64,000 nucleotides of DNA, taken from contig VXLV01000141.1 in the NCBI GenBank assembly GCA_009841405.1, positions 39,284 through 103,283 on the forward strand, written 5' to 3'. Shown here in pieces: positions 1 to 8,043 of the stretch (position 1 is the first letter of the stretch; each line of letters starts with the position of its first letter). The notes below the pieces were generated by a model. It did no database searches. It saw only the letters and a program-made list of their open reading frames with translations, and was not told the origin of the DNA. The translations under genes and the position numbers were made by a program. This stretch comes from Chloroflexota bacterium. Its GTDB lineage: Bacteria; Chloroflexota; Anaerolineae; Aggregatilineales; Phototrophicaceae.

Positions 1-194
1 AAGTGGTTCTCAACATCAATGAGACGCTGCCGAACGATGAGCGCGCCGAGCGCAATCATGGCGACCAGCATGGCCAGGATCAGCAGCAGACGCGCGATGT
101 TCCGCCGGCGCCGGCGCTTTGCCAGCGGGTCTTCGCCGTCCGATCGGTCGATCCGCTGCGATTCGATATCCCACTCGAAGCGGATTTTGCTCAT
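1..194 (-). CDS. Hypothetical single-pass membrane protein, N-terminal part only
   Basis: This reading frame leaves the window at base 1, so only about 64 residues are visible. The N-terminus begins MSKIRFEWDIE, is hydrophilic for about 35 residues with an Arg/Lys-rich patch (KRRRRR), and is followed by one strongly hydrophobic stretch of about 20 residues that reads as a transmembrane helix with the N-terminus inside. The ATG overlaps the TGA of the upstream biotin ligase by four bases (ATGA), which suggests translational coupling. I do not recognise the family; the rest of the gene lies outside the window. Confidence 0.6.
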   Translation of the reverse strand, partial: MSKIRFEWDIESQRIDRSDGEDPLAKRRRRRNIARLLLILAMLVAMIALGALIVRQRLIDVENH

Positions 195-940
195 TCCAGA
201 CTCCGCAATTCGGCAAGGTCGCCGACGACGACTTCGCGCAAAACGCCGTTAGCGTCTTCGATCAGCAGCGCGCCCTCCGGCGTTACATCGAGCGCGCGGC
301 CGCTGACGCCTTCCGCGACGACCAGCGCTCCGAGCATATTGAGCCGACGCCTCCAGGTCTCATACACCGCATCGGACTCGATTCGCTGATACCAGTGCTC
401 GGCCCGATCCAGCAGAATCCGTATCAGTTTAACGCGATCCAGCCGCCGTCTTGTGAAATCCTCCAGGCTCGCCGCCGCGTCGCGCAGGTCAGTCTGGCTG
501 AAATCTACCCGCACGTTTACGCCGATGCCCAGCACTGCGCCGCGCAGCTTGCCCTGCATCCAGACGTTCTCAACCAGGACGCCGCTGACCTTCCTGCCGC
601 TGACTTGAATGTCATTGGGCCACTTGATGCCGATTTCTTCGCAGCCGACCTGCGCCGCCAGGTCATAAACGCTCAACGCGCCAATCATGTTTAAGCGCGC
701 GACATGCGCCGCCGGCGGGCGCAACAGAATCGAGAGCGCCAAAGCCGCGCCGGGCGGGGTCCGCCATACGCGTCCGCGCCTGCCGCGCCCGCTCGTCTGT
801 TCGTCGGCGATGACCACGGCGCCATCCGGCGCGCCTTCAAGAAGCCAGGTCTTCGCAAGGTCATTGGCGCTCGCCACACGCGGGTAGTAACGGATGGGCT
901 GCGCCAGCTGCTGCTGCAGCATGCTTTCTGATAGCGTCAT
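191..940 (-). CDS. birA: Biotin--[acetyl-CoA carboxylase] ligase
   Basis: Transfers biotin, via biotinyl-AMP, onto the carrier lysine of biotin-dependent carboxylases in the cytoplasm. The 249-residue protein has the class I (non-repressor) layout with no N-terminal winged helix. The ATP/biotin loop SGRGRRGRVW lies near residue 50, KWPND near 106, GRKVSGVLVE near 116 and GIGVNV near 138, all hallmarks of the family. The start is an ATG; a second ATG six codons in is also possible. It is followed by a membrane-protein gene with a 4-base overlap. The catalytic domain is complete. Confidence 0.9.
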   Translation of the reverse strand: MTLSESMLQQQLAQPIRYYPRVASANDLAKTWLLEGAPDGAVVIADEQTSGRGRRGRVWRTPPGAALALSILLRPPAAHVARLNMIGALSVYDLAAQVGCEEIGIKWPNDIQVSGRKVSGVLVENVWMQGKLRGAVLGIGVNVRVDFSQTDLRDAAASLEDFTRRRLDRVKLIRILLDRAEHWYQRIESDAVYETWRRRLNMLGALVVAEGVSGRALDVTPEGALLIEDANGVLREVVVGDLAELRSLE

Positions 941-971
941 AATGCGTCGCTCGCTCGCCGGATTCTGTACA

Positions 972-1001
972 TTGTATCAGACTCGCTTGCGCGACTAGAA
1001 T
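972..1001 (+). promoter_or_regulatory. Probable sigma-70 promoter of the HIT-family gene
   Basis: TTGTAT at 972-977 and TAGAAT at 996-1001 are separated by 18 bases and lie 33 bases upstream of the HIT gene ATG at 1034. The -10 box matches consensus well and the -35 box only partly. Called by eye. Confidence 0.4.
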
Positions 1002-1033
1002 GGAAGTCAGATTTACGGCAGGCGGGTTCGTGT

Positions 1034-1555
1034 ATGCAACTGAAGCACCTGTGGACGCCCTGGCGCATGGACTACATCGGCGGCAAACGGAAACGCGAGC
1101 GGAAAGATTCCTGTATCTTCTGCCAGGCGGCAGGCCAGCCCGACGATGATTTGACGTCCCATGTGATTGCGCGCTCCACGCATACCTTCGTCATGCTCAA
1201 TCGCTACCCCTACACCTACGGCCACACCATGATCATCCCCTATGATCATGTCGCTTCAGCCGAAGACCTGTCAGGCAAAACGCTCACGGATCTCATGCAG
1301 GCGGCCAATGGCGTCATGCGCGTGTTGCGGGCAATTGCCGCTCCAAGCGGCTTCAACCTGGGCGCCAACATTGGCGAAGCGGCCGGGGCCGGCATTGCGT
1401 CTCACTTTCATTTTCACGTGGTTCCGCGCTGGGCGGGCGACGCCAACTTTATGGTGACTGTCGGCGGCACGCAGACGATGGCCGATACGCTGCCGAACGC
1501 CGCGCGCAAGATGCGCCAGCAGTGGGAGCGGCTGAAGCTGCAACCCGGCGAGTGA
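1034..1555 (+). CDS. HIT family nucleotide hydrolase/transferase (Ap4A-type)
   Basis: A 173-residue histidine-triad protein, probably a cytoplasmic dinucleoside polyphosphate hydrolase or AMP-lysine hydrolase. The N-terminus LWTPWRMDYI and the pair CIFC near residue 27 are typical of the bacterial FHIT/Ap4A-phosphorylase-like branch. The triad HFHFHVV starts at residue 124; by family precedent the middle His (126) is the nucleophile. It stands alone, facing convergently the membrane glycosyltransferase gene that ends 30 bases away. Substrate cannot be fixed from sequence. Confidence 0.88.
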   Translation: MQLKHLWTPWRMDYIGGKRKRERKDSCIFCQAAGQPDDDLTSHVIARSTHTFVMLNRYPYTYGHTMIIPYDHVASAEDLSGKTLTDLMQAANGVMRVLRAIAAPSGFNLGANIGEAAGAGIASHFHFHVVPRWAGDANFMVTVGGTQTMADTLPNAARKMRQQWERLKLQPGE

Positions 1556-1584
1556 CCGCTCGCGCGCCCCCGCTGCGCAGCGTC

Positions 1585-4179
1585 TCACGATTCCGACTCA
1601 ACGGTTGCCGCGGGCGTCGTTTCGCTTTGAGCTTCGCCTCCGGCCTCCGCAGTTGGCGCCGGCGTTGGCGTCAGCGCCAGGACTTCGCTGGCGATTTCCC
1701 ACGGAATTGTGAAGGTATCCAGAATCTTGACGTCTGCTTCGTCTTCATCTGGCGAACCCGGCCCATCCGAGTCGCCGGTGGCCTCGGCGGTCGCGGCATC
1801 CGCGGCGAGATCGTCCGCTTCGTCTTCGCTGTCGTCGACCGTCACGCTGTATTCTGCCTTCGGGAAAGAGAGGCCATCGTTGACATACAGACCGACAACG
1901 ACGCGGTAATCGATCATATTGAAATCGCCGGGAAAACGATGATAGGTCTTGTAGGTCTCGCCCCAACGCCAGTACTCGGTGGGCAGCCGTGGCGAGTTAT
2001 CGGCCTGCGCAATGATATTCTCGTCTTCGTCCAGCATGTGTACGAATACGGTGAAACTCTCGCTCGGAGCGGATTCGGCTTTCCAGTTCAAAATGATTTC
2101 ATTCAAATCCAGATCGAGTTGGAATGACTCCAGGAGGATCGATTCGTCGAACTTCGGTTGCATCTCATCCAAGAGCTCATTGGCCGTGCTTGCGGCTGCT
2201 TGAGAGGCCGCGGCGACTACCGCGCCTATGTCAAGCAGCACTGGCTCAATCAGTGTGCCGCTCGAGTCGGTTGCCGGGATCCCGGCGGCTCTGGCGGCAT
2301 CCGCCCACTCGACTTTCAAATCCAAGGGGTAGCGGCCGTAGGCTTTGTCGCTAATGCGAATGACGTATTCGTCCGGGTAAATCGCGCCGGCTTGCCAGCG
2401 CGACGTGCGCAGCGAGCCGGCGCCAGGGAAAGTCGTGTAGCGGCCGATCTCCTGCTGGTTGTCGTCGACAAGCTTCAAGAGTATGCTGTTGTCCGTCAGC
2501 GACTGCCGGGCGACTTGCCAATAGAGCGTCAAGTGGACGCGGTCGCCGGGGCTGTAGCGCCGGTCAACCCGCTCATAAGCCACCAGCGTGACATCGCCGA
2601 ACTCGGCGTAAACGGGCGACGCCTTGTCCGGGACTGCCGTTACCGGTTGCGGCGCTGAATACTGGCCGGCGATGACGGTAAGCGGCGCCAGGAGCGCGAC
2701 CGCGCCAAGGACGCGCAGCTGCCAAACCATGGTGTCATTCAGCAGCTCGATGGGCACCGCATCGCCGGCGCGCACAAATTCCAAATTTGGCGGACGCAAA
2801 GAAAACACAATCCACCAGACAATTTCGACCAAGCCGACGGCCAGCAGCGGAATCGCCACCGCAATCAGCGGAAACAACATTCGGCCTTCCACCGCGCGCG
2901 TGAGCGTGCTCCAGTAGAGGATGCCAAGAAGCGCAAGCGCCAATCCGCTGGACAGGGTAAGCAAATGCGCTAATTCATAACGCGCATAGGCGAAATCGCT
3001 GATCGCGAGCAATTGCAGGATCAGAAACAGAAAACCGATGACGCTCAGAAAGGCGATCACGTCCAGCAATATATAGAAGATGTTGGTGACCTGGATATTG
3101 AGCGCGCCGAACAATCCCCAAAAGGACATGCGAAACTGCTGAAAGTCGGCAAATATATCGACCAGACTAAAAGTTATGTCGCGTGGGCCTGCGATATCAG
3201 CCATGGTGATTATGCCGAAGGGCTCGCTGTATAGCTGGACGCTGCGCGCAAACCACCAGCCCGCGATGACTAGCCAAAGCAGAACGACAAGACCGACAAA
3301 AGTCAGCGCGCCGCGGCGATTGCTGGACTTGCGCTGCGCGAAAAATGCCGCGCCGATGAACACCGGGAGCAGGGCCAACACAGTCAGTTTGGTCAGGCAG
3401 GACAGCGCGAAAAGAAGCGCGATGGCGAGGGAATAGCGGAAGCGAAAGCCATCGCGCAAGGTGCGCAGCAAGAGCAGAACCAGGGCGCTGTTCAGCAGCA
3501 TCGCCAAGCTGTCATTGGTGACCGAGGCGCTTACAAAGATAAACATGGGGTTCAAGCCGGCGAGGGCGGCGGCGACAAAGGCTACGGTCGGGCGCTGGGG
3601 CGCAATCAACTCGCCTACTTTGAAAACGAGCGCGATCGTTCCCGCGCCCATAGCCAGGCCAAGCGCGCGAGTGATCAATACGGCCAGGCCGGCGCCCCGC
3701 AGCATGGACAGCGTTTCGTCATGCACGATCAGATTCTTGTTGCCGTAGGACGTCGGCTGCAGCTTGTTCACGTGCGGATTCAGCAGGCGATACTGGTTGG
3801 CGTCGGCGATCTCAACCGGCGCGGTAATAAGCGCCATCATCGCGTAGTAGAGCGGCGGCTGGCTGCCGTGCTGCTGATACAACGTGTCCTGGCCGTCAAG
3901 CGCCTGAGTTGGCAGACTGCCGTGCTCGCGAAGATGCTGCACGAAACCAAAATGCCAGATTTCATCGTTCGCTTCAAACACAGGCGTCGCGATCAGATAA
4001 AGCGCGCCAAAGACGAGGTAGAAGAGCAAGACCCATTGCAGCGGGCTCAGGGGAATGTCGATGGCGTCCAGGCGCCGCCACACGTCTCGAGCCAGCGAAA
4101 TCAGCCGCGCCAGAACGCCGCGCGCGTAGCTTCGCGACAATCGATTAAGTTGGGCCAGCCTTGTGATACTCGACTGCAT
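1585..4179 (-). CDS. GT-C type membrane glycosyltransferase-like protein with C-terminal beta domain
   Basis: An 864-residue polytopic membrane protein. The first transmembrane helix (about 47-66) is followed directly by FEANDEIWHFG at about 68-78, the acidic first-loop motif seen in GT39/DUF2142-like lipid-linked sugar transferases. Roughly ten further hydrophobic segments extend to about residue 480. The C-terminal 380 residues are soluble and rich in beta-type sequence (for example GDRVHLTLYWQV), probably extracytoplasmic, and end in an acidic and Ala/Pro-rich tail. It lies downstream of a heterodimeric ABC exporter, and a second GT-C protein lies on the exporter's other side, which suggests cell-surface glycan synthesis. 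Donor and acceptor are unknown. Confidence 0.65.
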   Translation of the reverse strand: MQSSITRLAQLNRLSRSYARGVLARLISLARDVWRRLDAIDIPLSPLQWVLLFYLVFGALYLIATPVFEANDEIWHFGFVQHLREHGSLPTQALDGQDTLYQQHGSQPPLYYAMMALITAPVEIADANQYRLLNPHVNKLQPTSYGNKNLIVHDETLSMLRGAGLAVLITRALGLAMGAGTIALVFKVGELIAPQRPTVAFVAAALAGLNPMFIFVSASVTNDSLAMLLNSALVLLLLRTLRDGFRFRYSLAIALLFALSCLTKLTVLALLPVFIGAAFFAQRKSSNRRGALTFVGLVVLLWLVIAGWWFARSVQLYSEPFGIITMADIAGPRDITFSLVDIFADFQQFRMSFWGLFGALNIQVTNIFYILLDVIAFLSVIGFLFLILQLLAISDFAYARYELAHLLTLSSGLALALLGILYWSTLTRAVEGRMLFPLIAVAIPLLAVGLVEIVWWIVFSLRPPNLEFVRAGDAVPIELLNDTMVWQLRVLGAVALLAPLTVIAGQYSAPQPVTAVPDKASPVYAEFGDVTLVAYERVDRRYSPGDRVHLTLYWQVARQSLTDNSILLKLVDDNQQEIGRYTTFPGAGSLRTSRWQAGAIYPDEYVIRISDKAYGRYPLDLKVEWADAARAAGIPATDSSGTLIEPVLLDIGAVVAAASQAAASTANELLDEMQPKFDESILLESFQLDLDLNEIILNWKAESAPSESFTVFVHMLDEDENIIAQADNSPRLPTEYWRWGETYKTYHRFPGDFNMIDYRVVVGLYVNDGLSFPKAEYSVTVDDSEDEADDLAADAATAEATGDSDGPGSPDEDEADVKILDTFTIPWEIASEVLALTPTPAPTAEAGGEAQSETTPAATVESES

Positions 4180-4321
4180 GCTTTTGCAACGTTCCCGTAG
4201 CGCGGCGCGGCGAAGAGGCCGCGACGTTCACCGAGAGTATAATCCCGATTCCCTCAAAACGATACATTCGCGCGCCGCAGAGGCGTCGCTGCCGCGCCGA
4301 CGGACGGAGGCGATGGGCGGT

Positions 4322-6142
4322 CTAAGCGCCGGCGGCCGCGAACATGTCCCGGGAGCCTTCGACGTAGGCGATAGATTGATGCCGGAAGTAAGTATTGTAT
4401 AACTCGGCATAGTGACCGCCCTGGCGCAAGAGTTCATCATGGTCGCCCGCTTCGATTATTCGGCCCTCGCGCAGGACAATTATGCGATCGGCGCTGCGAA
4501 CTGTGCTCAGCCGGTGGGCGATCAATATAGATGTCGAGCGCGCCAGGACCAACTCTATGGCGTCCTGAATCTGCGCTTCGGTGAACGGGTCAATGCTGGC
4601 AGTAGCTTCGTCCAGGATGAAGATCGACGGCTTTTGGACCAGGACACGCAAAAGGCTGACCAACTGGCGCTGGCCCAGACTGAGCCTGCTGCCTCGTTCG
4701 CCCACATCGGTGTTCAGCCCGTCGGGCAAGCTTTCCAGCCATTCGCCCTGCCCGATGCTCTGCGCGATCGCATTGATCTCTTCCAGCGTCGCCCTCTGGT
4801 TTCCGTAGCGGATGTTGTCCAACACGGTGCCGCTGAAGAGAAAGGGCTGCTGCGGCACAATGCCGAGGCGGGAACGATAGCGCTTCAGATCGAGGGAACG
4901 GATGTCGCGGTCGTCAACCAGTATCCGGCCCGCTTGAAACTCGTAATAGCGGGTGATCAATTTGGCGATCGTGCTTTTGCCGGCGCCGGTATGGCCGACG
5001 AAGGCCACATTCTCGCCGGGCTGGATCTCCAGGCTGAAGTCGCGCAGTACGGCGTCGCCGCTGTCGTAGCGGAAGTCGACATTTTGGAATTCGATCTTGC
5101 CCAGCAGCGGGCTCGCGATTGCGCTGTCCGTTTGAACGACTTCGTTTTCGGCGTCGATCAAGGCGAAGATACGCTCGGCCGCGCTCAAGCCTTGCTGGAA
5201 TTGGCTCCAAAACGACGCCAGATTCATGAAGGGGAACCAGAAGCGGTCGACGCCCTGGATAAACAGGAACCAGGCGCCCGCGCTTATCGCGCCGCTCAAC
5301 ACCGAATGCGAGCCGGACCACATCACGATGGACAGCGCAATCGCCGACAAAACGCCTAGCGTCGGGAACACCAGCGACATGACAAAACCGCGGCGCAGGT
5401 TGATCACGTAACTCAGGACGTTTACCGCGGAAAACTCGTTGTAGATCATCGCTTCCTGTCGGAAGTTCTTGGCGATGCTGATGCCGGTGACGCTCTCCTG
5501 AATATTGTCGTTGACCACGGCCATCGCGCGCGCCCCTTGCCGGGTCACGATGCGCGCCAGGTAGCGGAAAATCAGCGAGGCGCAGACGACGAGCGGCATC
5601 GTAAGCAGCAAGATAAACGAGAGCTCCAGCGAATAGCTTAACAGGGCCAGGAACAAGACGATTACCGTTAGAAATTGCGAAGCGACTTCGCTGCCCAGCA
5701 GCATCACATCGCCGAATTCCTGCGTGTCGCTGGTGACGCGGCTCATGACCGCGCCCGATTTGTGGCGGTCGTAAAAGGCCAGATCGCGCTCTATGGCGGC
5801 ATCGAAAGCGTGTTTGCGCATTTGCGCGACGATGCGCCCGATTACGACCACGGCGAAGCGGCGCCGGACATAATTGCTGAAGTACTCGGATATGGCAACG
5901 AAGGCCAGCAGCAGCAAAAGAAGATTCAAGCGATCGCCGGAAGCGACCAGCTCATCCACGCCGGCGCTGATCAACACTGGCCGTAGCGCCCGCACCGCCC
6001 CAACAACGAGAAAACCCGCCAAGGTCAAGACGACGGCTAATCTTTGCCGAAGCGCGTACGCCGTGATGCGCTTCAGCAGATCAGCGTCGGCGTATTGCCG
6101 ATCGTATTTGTCGCTTTGCAGGCCGCCGAATACCGCCGCCAC
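4322..6142 (-). CDS. ABC exporter half-transporter, catalytically competent subunit of a heterodimer
   Basis: A 606-residue fused membrane-plus-ATPase protein. Six transmembrane helices occupy about residues 35-310, Walker A GHTGAGKST is at 383, the signature is LSLGQ at 487 and the Walker B segment FILDEAT near 508 keeps the catalytic Glu. The signature deviates from LSGGQ. With the adjacent gene, whose Walker B lacks the Glu, this matches the asymmetric heterodimeric exporters of the TM287/288 and BmrCD type. The start is GTG at 6142, preceded by GAGGGAG at the right distance, and the ribosome site overlaps the stop of the upstream partner 13 bases away. Substrate is unknown; the neighbours suggest lipid-linked sugar or glycolipid, but drug efflux is equally possible. 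Confidence 0.85.
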   Translation of the reverse strand: MAAVFGGLQSDKYDRQYADADLLKRITAYALRQRLAVVLTLAGFLVVGAVRALRPVLISAGVDELVASGDRLNLLLLLLAFVAISEYFSNYVRRRFAVVVIGRIVAQMRKHAFDAAIERDLAFYDRHKSGAVMSRVTSDTQEFGDVMLLGSEVASQFLTVIVLFLALLSYSLELSFILLLTMPLVVCASLIFRYLARIVTRQGARAMAVVNDNIQESVTGISIAKNFRQEAMIYNEFSAVNVLSYVINLRRGFVMSLVFPTLGVLSAIALSIVMWSGSHSVLSGAISAGAWFLFIQGVDRFWFPFMNLASFWSQFQQGLSAAERIFALIDAENEVVQTDSAIASPLLGKIEFQNVDFRYDSGDAVLRDFSLEIQPGENVAFVGHTGAGKSTIAKLITRYYEFQAGRILVDDRDIRSLDLKRYRSRLGIVPQQPFLFSGTVLDNIRYGNQRATLEEINAIAQSIGQGEWLESLPDGLNTDVGERGSRLSLGQRQLVSLLRVLVQKPSIFILDEATASIDPFTEAQIQDAIELVLARSTSILIAHRLSTVRSADRIIVLREGRIIEAGDHDELLRQGGHYAELYNTYFRHQSIAYVEGSRDMFAAAGA

Positions 6143-6155
6143 AGCCTATTCTCCC

Positions 6156-7937
6156 TCAATCCGTAGTCGCCGAATCCGCCGGCGCGTAGCGGTCGAAGAT
6201 ATGACGATAAGACTCGGAGTTTCGCATCAACTGCTCGTGCGTGCCCTGAGCGACGAGGCGCCCGCGCCGCAACACCACAATATGATCAGCCCAGCGGATC
6301 TGCGACAGCCGGTGCGTGATCAGCAGGGTGGTGCGGCCGCGAGACGCCGACCAAATCGCCCGCTGAATCTTGTCTTCGGTCGCGCTGTCGATTGCGCTGG
6401 TGCTGTCGTCGAGTATCAGGATCGGCGGATCGGTCTGGAAGGCGCGCGCCAGCGCCAGCCGTTGCCGCTGCCCGCCGCTGAGCGTCATGCCGCGCTGGCC
6501 GATGACTGTATCGTAACCAGCGGGGAAGGCCGAAATAAACTCGTGCGCTTGCGCCGCTTTGGCGGATTCGACGATGCTGTCACGATCTAGCTCGTCGCGG
6601 CCGAAGGCGATGTTCTCCGCCACGCTGCGGCTGAAAAGGAAGATGTCTTGTTCGATGATGCTGATCTGCGAGCGCAGGGCCTGCAGATTCCAGTCGCGTA
6701 CATTGACCCCGTCCACCAGCACGCCACCCTTGTCGACGTCATAGATGCGGTTGACCAGTTTGCTGAGGGTGCTCTTGCCACAGCCGGTCTGGCCGACGAT
6801 CGCCACGGTTTGCCCGGGCTCGACGCTGAACGAGATTCCTTCAAGCACCGGCTCGGCTTCGTCATAACCGAAGGAGACATTTTCAAAAGTAATCTTCCCG
6901 CGGATCGTTCCCGCGTAGCCGTCTCTGTTCTGGTCGAGCGTGGTCGTGGTCGTCATGACCTCGAGAATGCGCGCTGCGCTTGCGTAGCCGGAAGCGATGC
7001 GCGATGTCGAAAAGAGCGAGATGAAAACGGGAAACTGGAAGAGGCTGATCAGACCCAGGAAGGCCACCACCTGTCCTTCGGCGATAGTCCCGGCCTGGAA
7101 GAGCGCCGCGGCGTGCCAAAGCCCGCCGGCATAAGTTATGCCCAGAAGAAATATCGACAAGTATCGCGCTTCAAACTCGCCTTGATCGATGAATCGGTCG
7201 CGGACGAGATCGGCCAGTCCGTTAAAGGCATGAACTTCTTTGCTTTCTTGCGCCGCGCCTTTGACCACCTCCAGGCCTTCAAGCGACTCCGCCAGGCGCG
7301 CGTTCATTTCGCCAAAGTGGCGGCGCACATCTTGCGCGATCGGGTGCAGGCTCTTGATGAAATAGATCTGCACGGCAATATGCGTGAAGATGAAAAACAG
7401 CGGCATCAGAATCAGGTCGGGATGAAGGCCAGGCGCGTAAAGCGCCGGCATGATGAGAAACATATTGGCGCCGGCGATCAAGTTGACGCCCGGATTCATC
7501 ATGAAGTTCATCTCGCGCACGTCATTGGTTACGCGCGCCATCGTCTCGCCGACAGGCTGCCGATCATGATAGCTCATGCTCTTGGCCAGCAGGCTGGAAT
7601 ACAACTCATCGCGGACGTCGCGCTCGAAGCGCTGGGCGAAGACTTCCGCTGAAAAATTGCGTATGAATTGCAGGAGCGAACGCAGCGTCTGCGAGCCGAT
7701 CACGAGCAAGACGCTGTTGCGCGCCAACTCAAGCGACGTGTCATTTTGCAGCAATAGCGCGTCAAAGGCGCTGCCAACCGCGCCGGGAACCACCCCGGCC
7801 AGAAAGGCATTGCAGAAAGCGCCAAACATCAGCGCCAGGGCGGCAATCGGGTGGCGCGCGACATGCGAAATAATGAATCGAATCGGGCTGCTGTGGTTTG
7901 TCCGGATAGGAGAAGCGACGCTGAATTCGGCGGCCAT
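6156..7937 (-). CDS. ABC exporter half-transporter, degenerate-site subunit of a heterodimer
   Basis: A fused membrane-plus-ATPase subunit of about 593 residues. Walker A GQTGCGKST is at about 382, signature LSGGQ at about 486, and Walker B reads ILILDDSTS. Asp therefore replaces the catalytic Glu, as in the degenerate subunits of heterodimeric exporters. In the complex the degenerate site would combine this Walker A/B with the partner's LSLGQ, while the canonical site uses this LSGGQ; both deviations fall in one composite site as expected. I chose the ATG at 7937; an in-frame GTG lies 30 bases further upstream. It is first of the pair and probably co-transcribed with it. Confidence 0.82.
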   Translation of the reverse strand: MAAEFSVASPIRTNHSSPIRFIISHVARHPIAALALMFGAFCNAFLAGVVPGAVGSAFDALLLQNDTSLELARNSVLLVIGSQTLRSLLQFIRNFSAEVFAQRFERDVRDELYSSLLAKSMSYHDRQPVGETMARVTNDVREMNFMMNPGVNLIAGANMFLIMPALYAPGLHPDLILMPLFFIFTHIAVQIYFIKSLHPIAQDVRRHFGEMNARLAESLEGLEVVKGAAQESKEVHAFNGLADLVRDRFIDQGEFEARYLSIFLLGITYAGGLWHAAALFQAGTIAEGQVVAFLGLISLFQFPVFISLFSTSRIASGYASAARILEVMTTTTTLDQNRDGYAGTIRGKITFENVSFGYDEAEPVLEGISFSVEPGQTVAIVGQTGCGKSTLSKLVNRIYDVDKGGVLVDGVNVRDWNLQALRSQISIIEQDIFLFSRSVAENIAFGRDELDRDSIVESAKAAQAHEFISAFPAGYDTVIGQRGMTLSGGQRQRLALARAFQTDPPILILDDSTSAIDSATEDKIQRAIWSASRGRTTLLITHRLSQIRWADHIVVLRRGRLVAQGTHEQLMRNSESYRHIFDRYAPADSATTD

Positions 7938-8043
7938 CGACGATCCGTTGCCTGGGCGGGTGCGCACAGCCCGAGTGTAGCCGATACCGGGAAATACCAG
8001 AATGGACGATTTCAGAGAGTTTGCGCCATTCGCTTTGGAGCGA

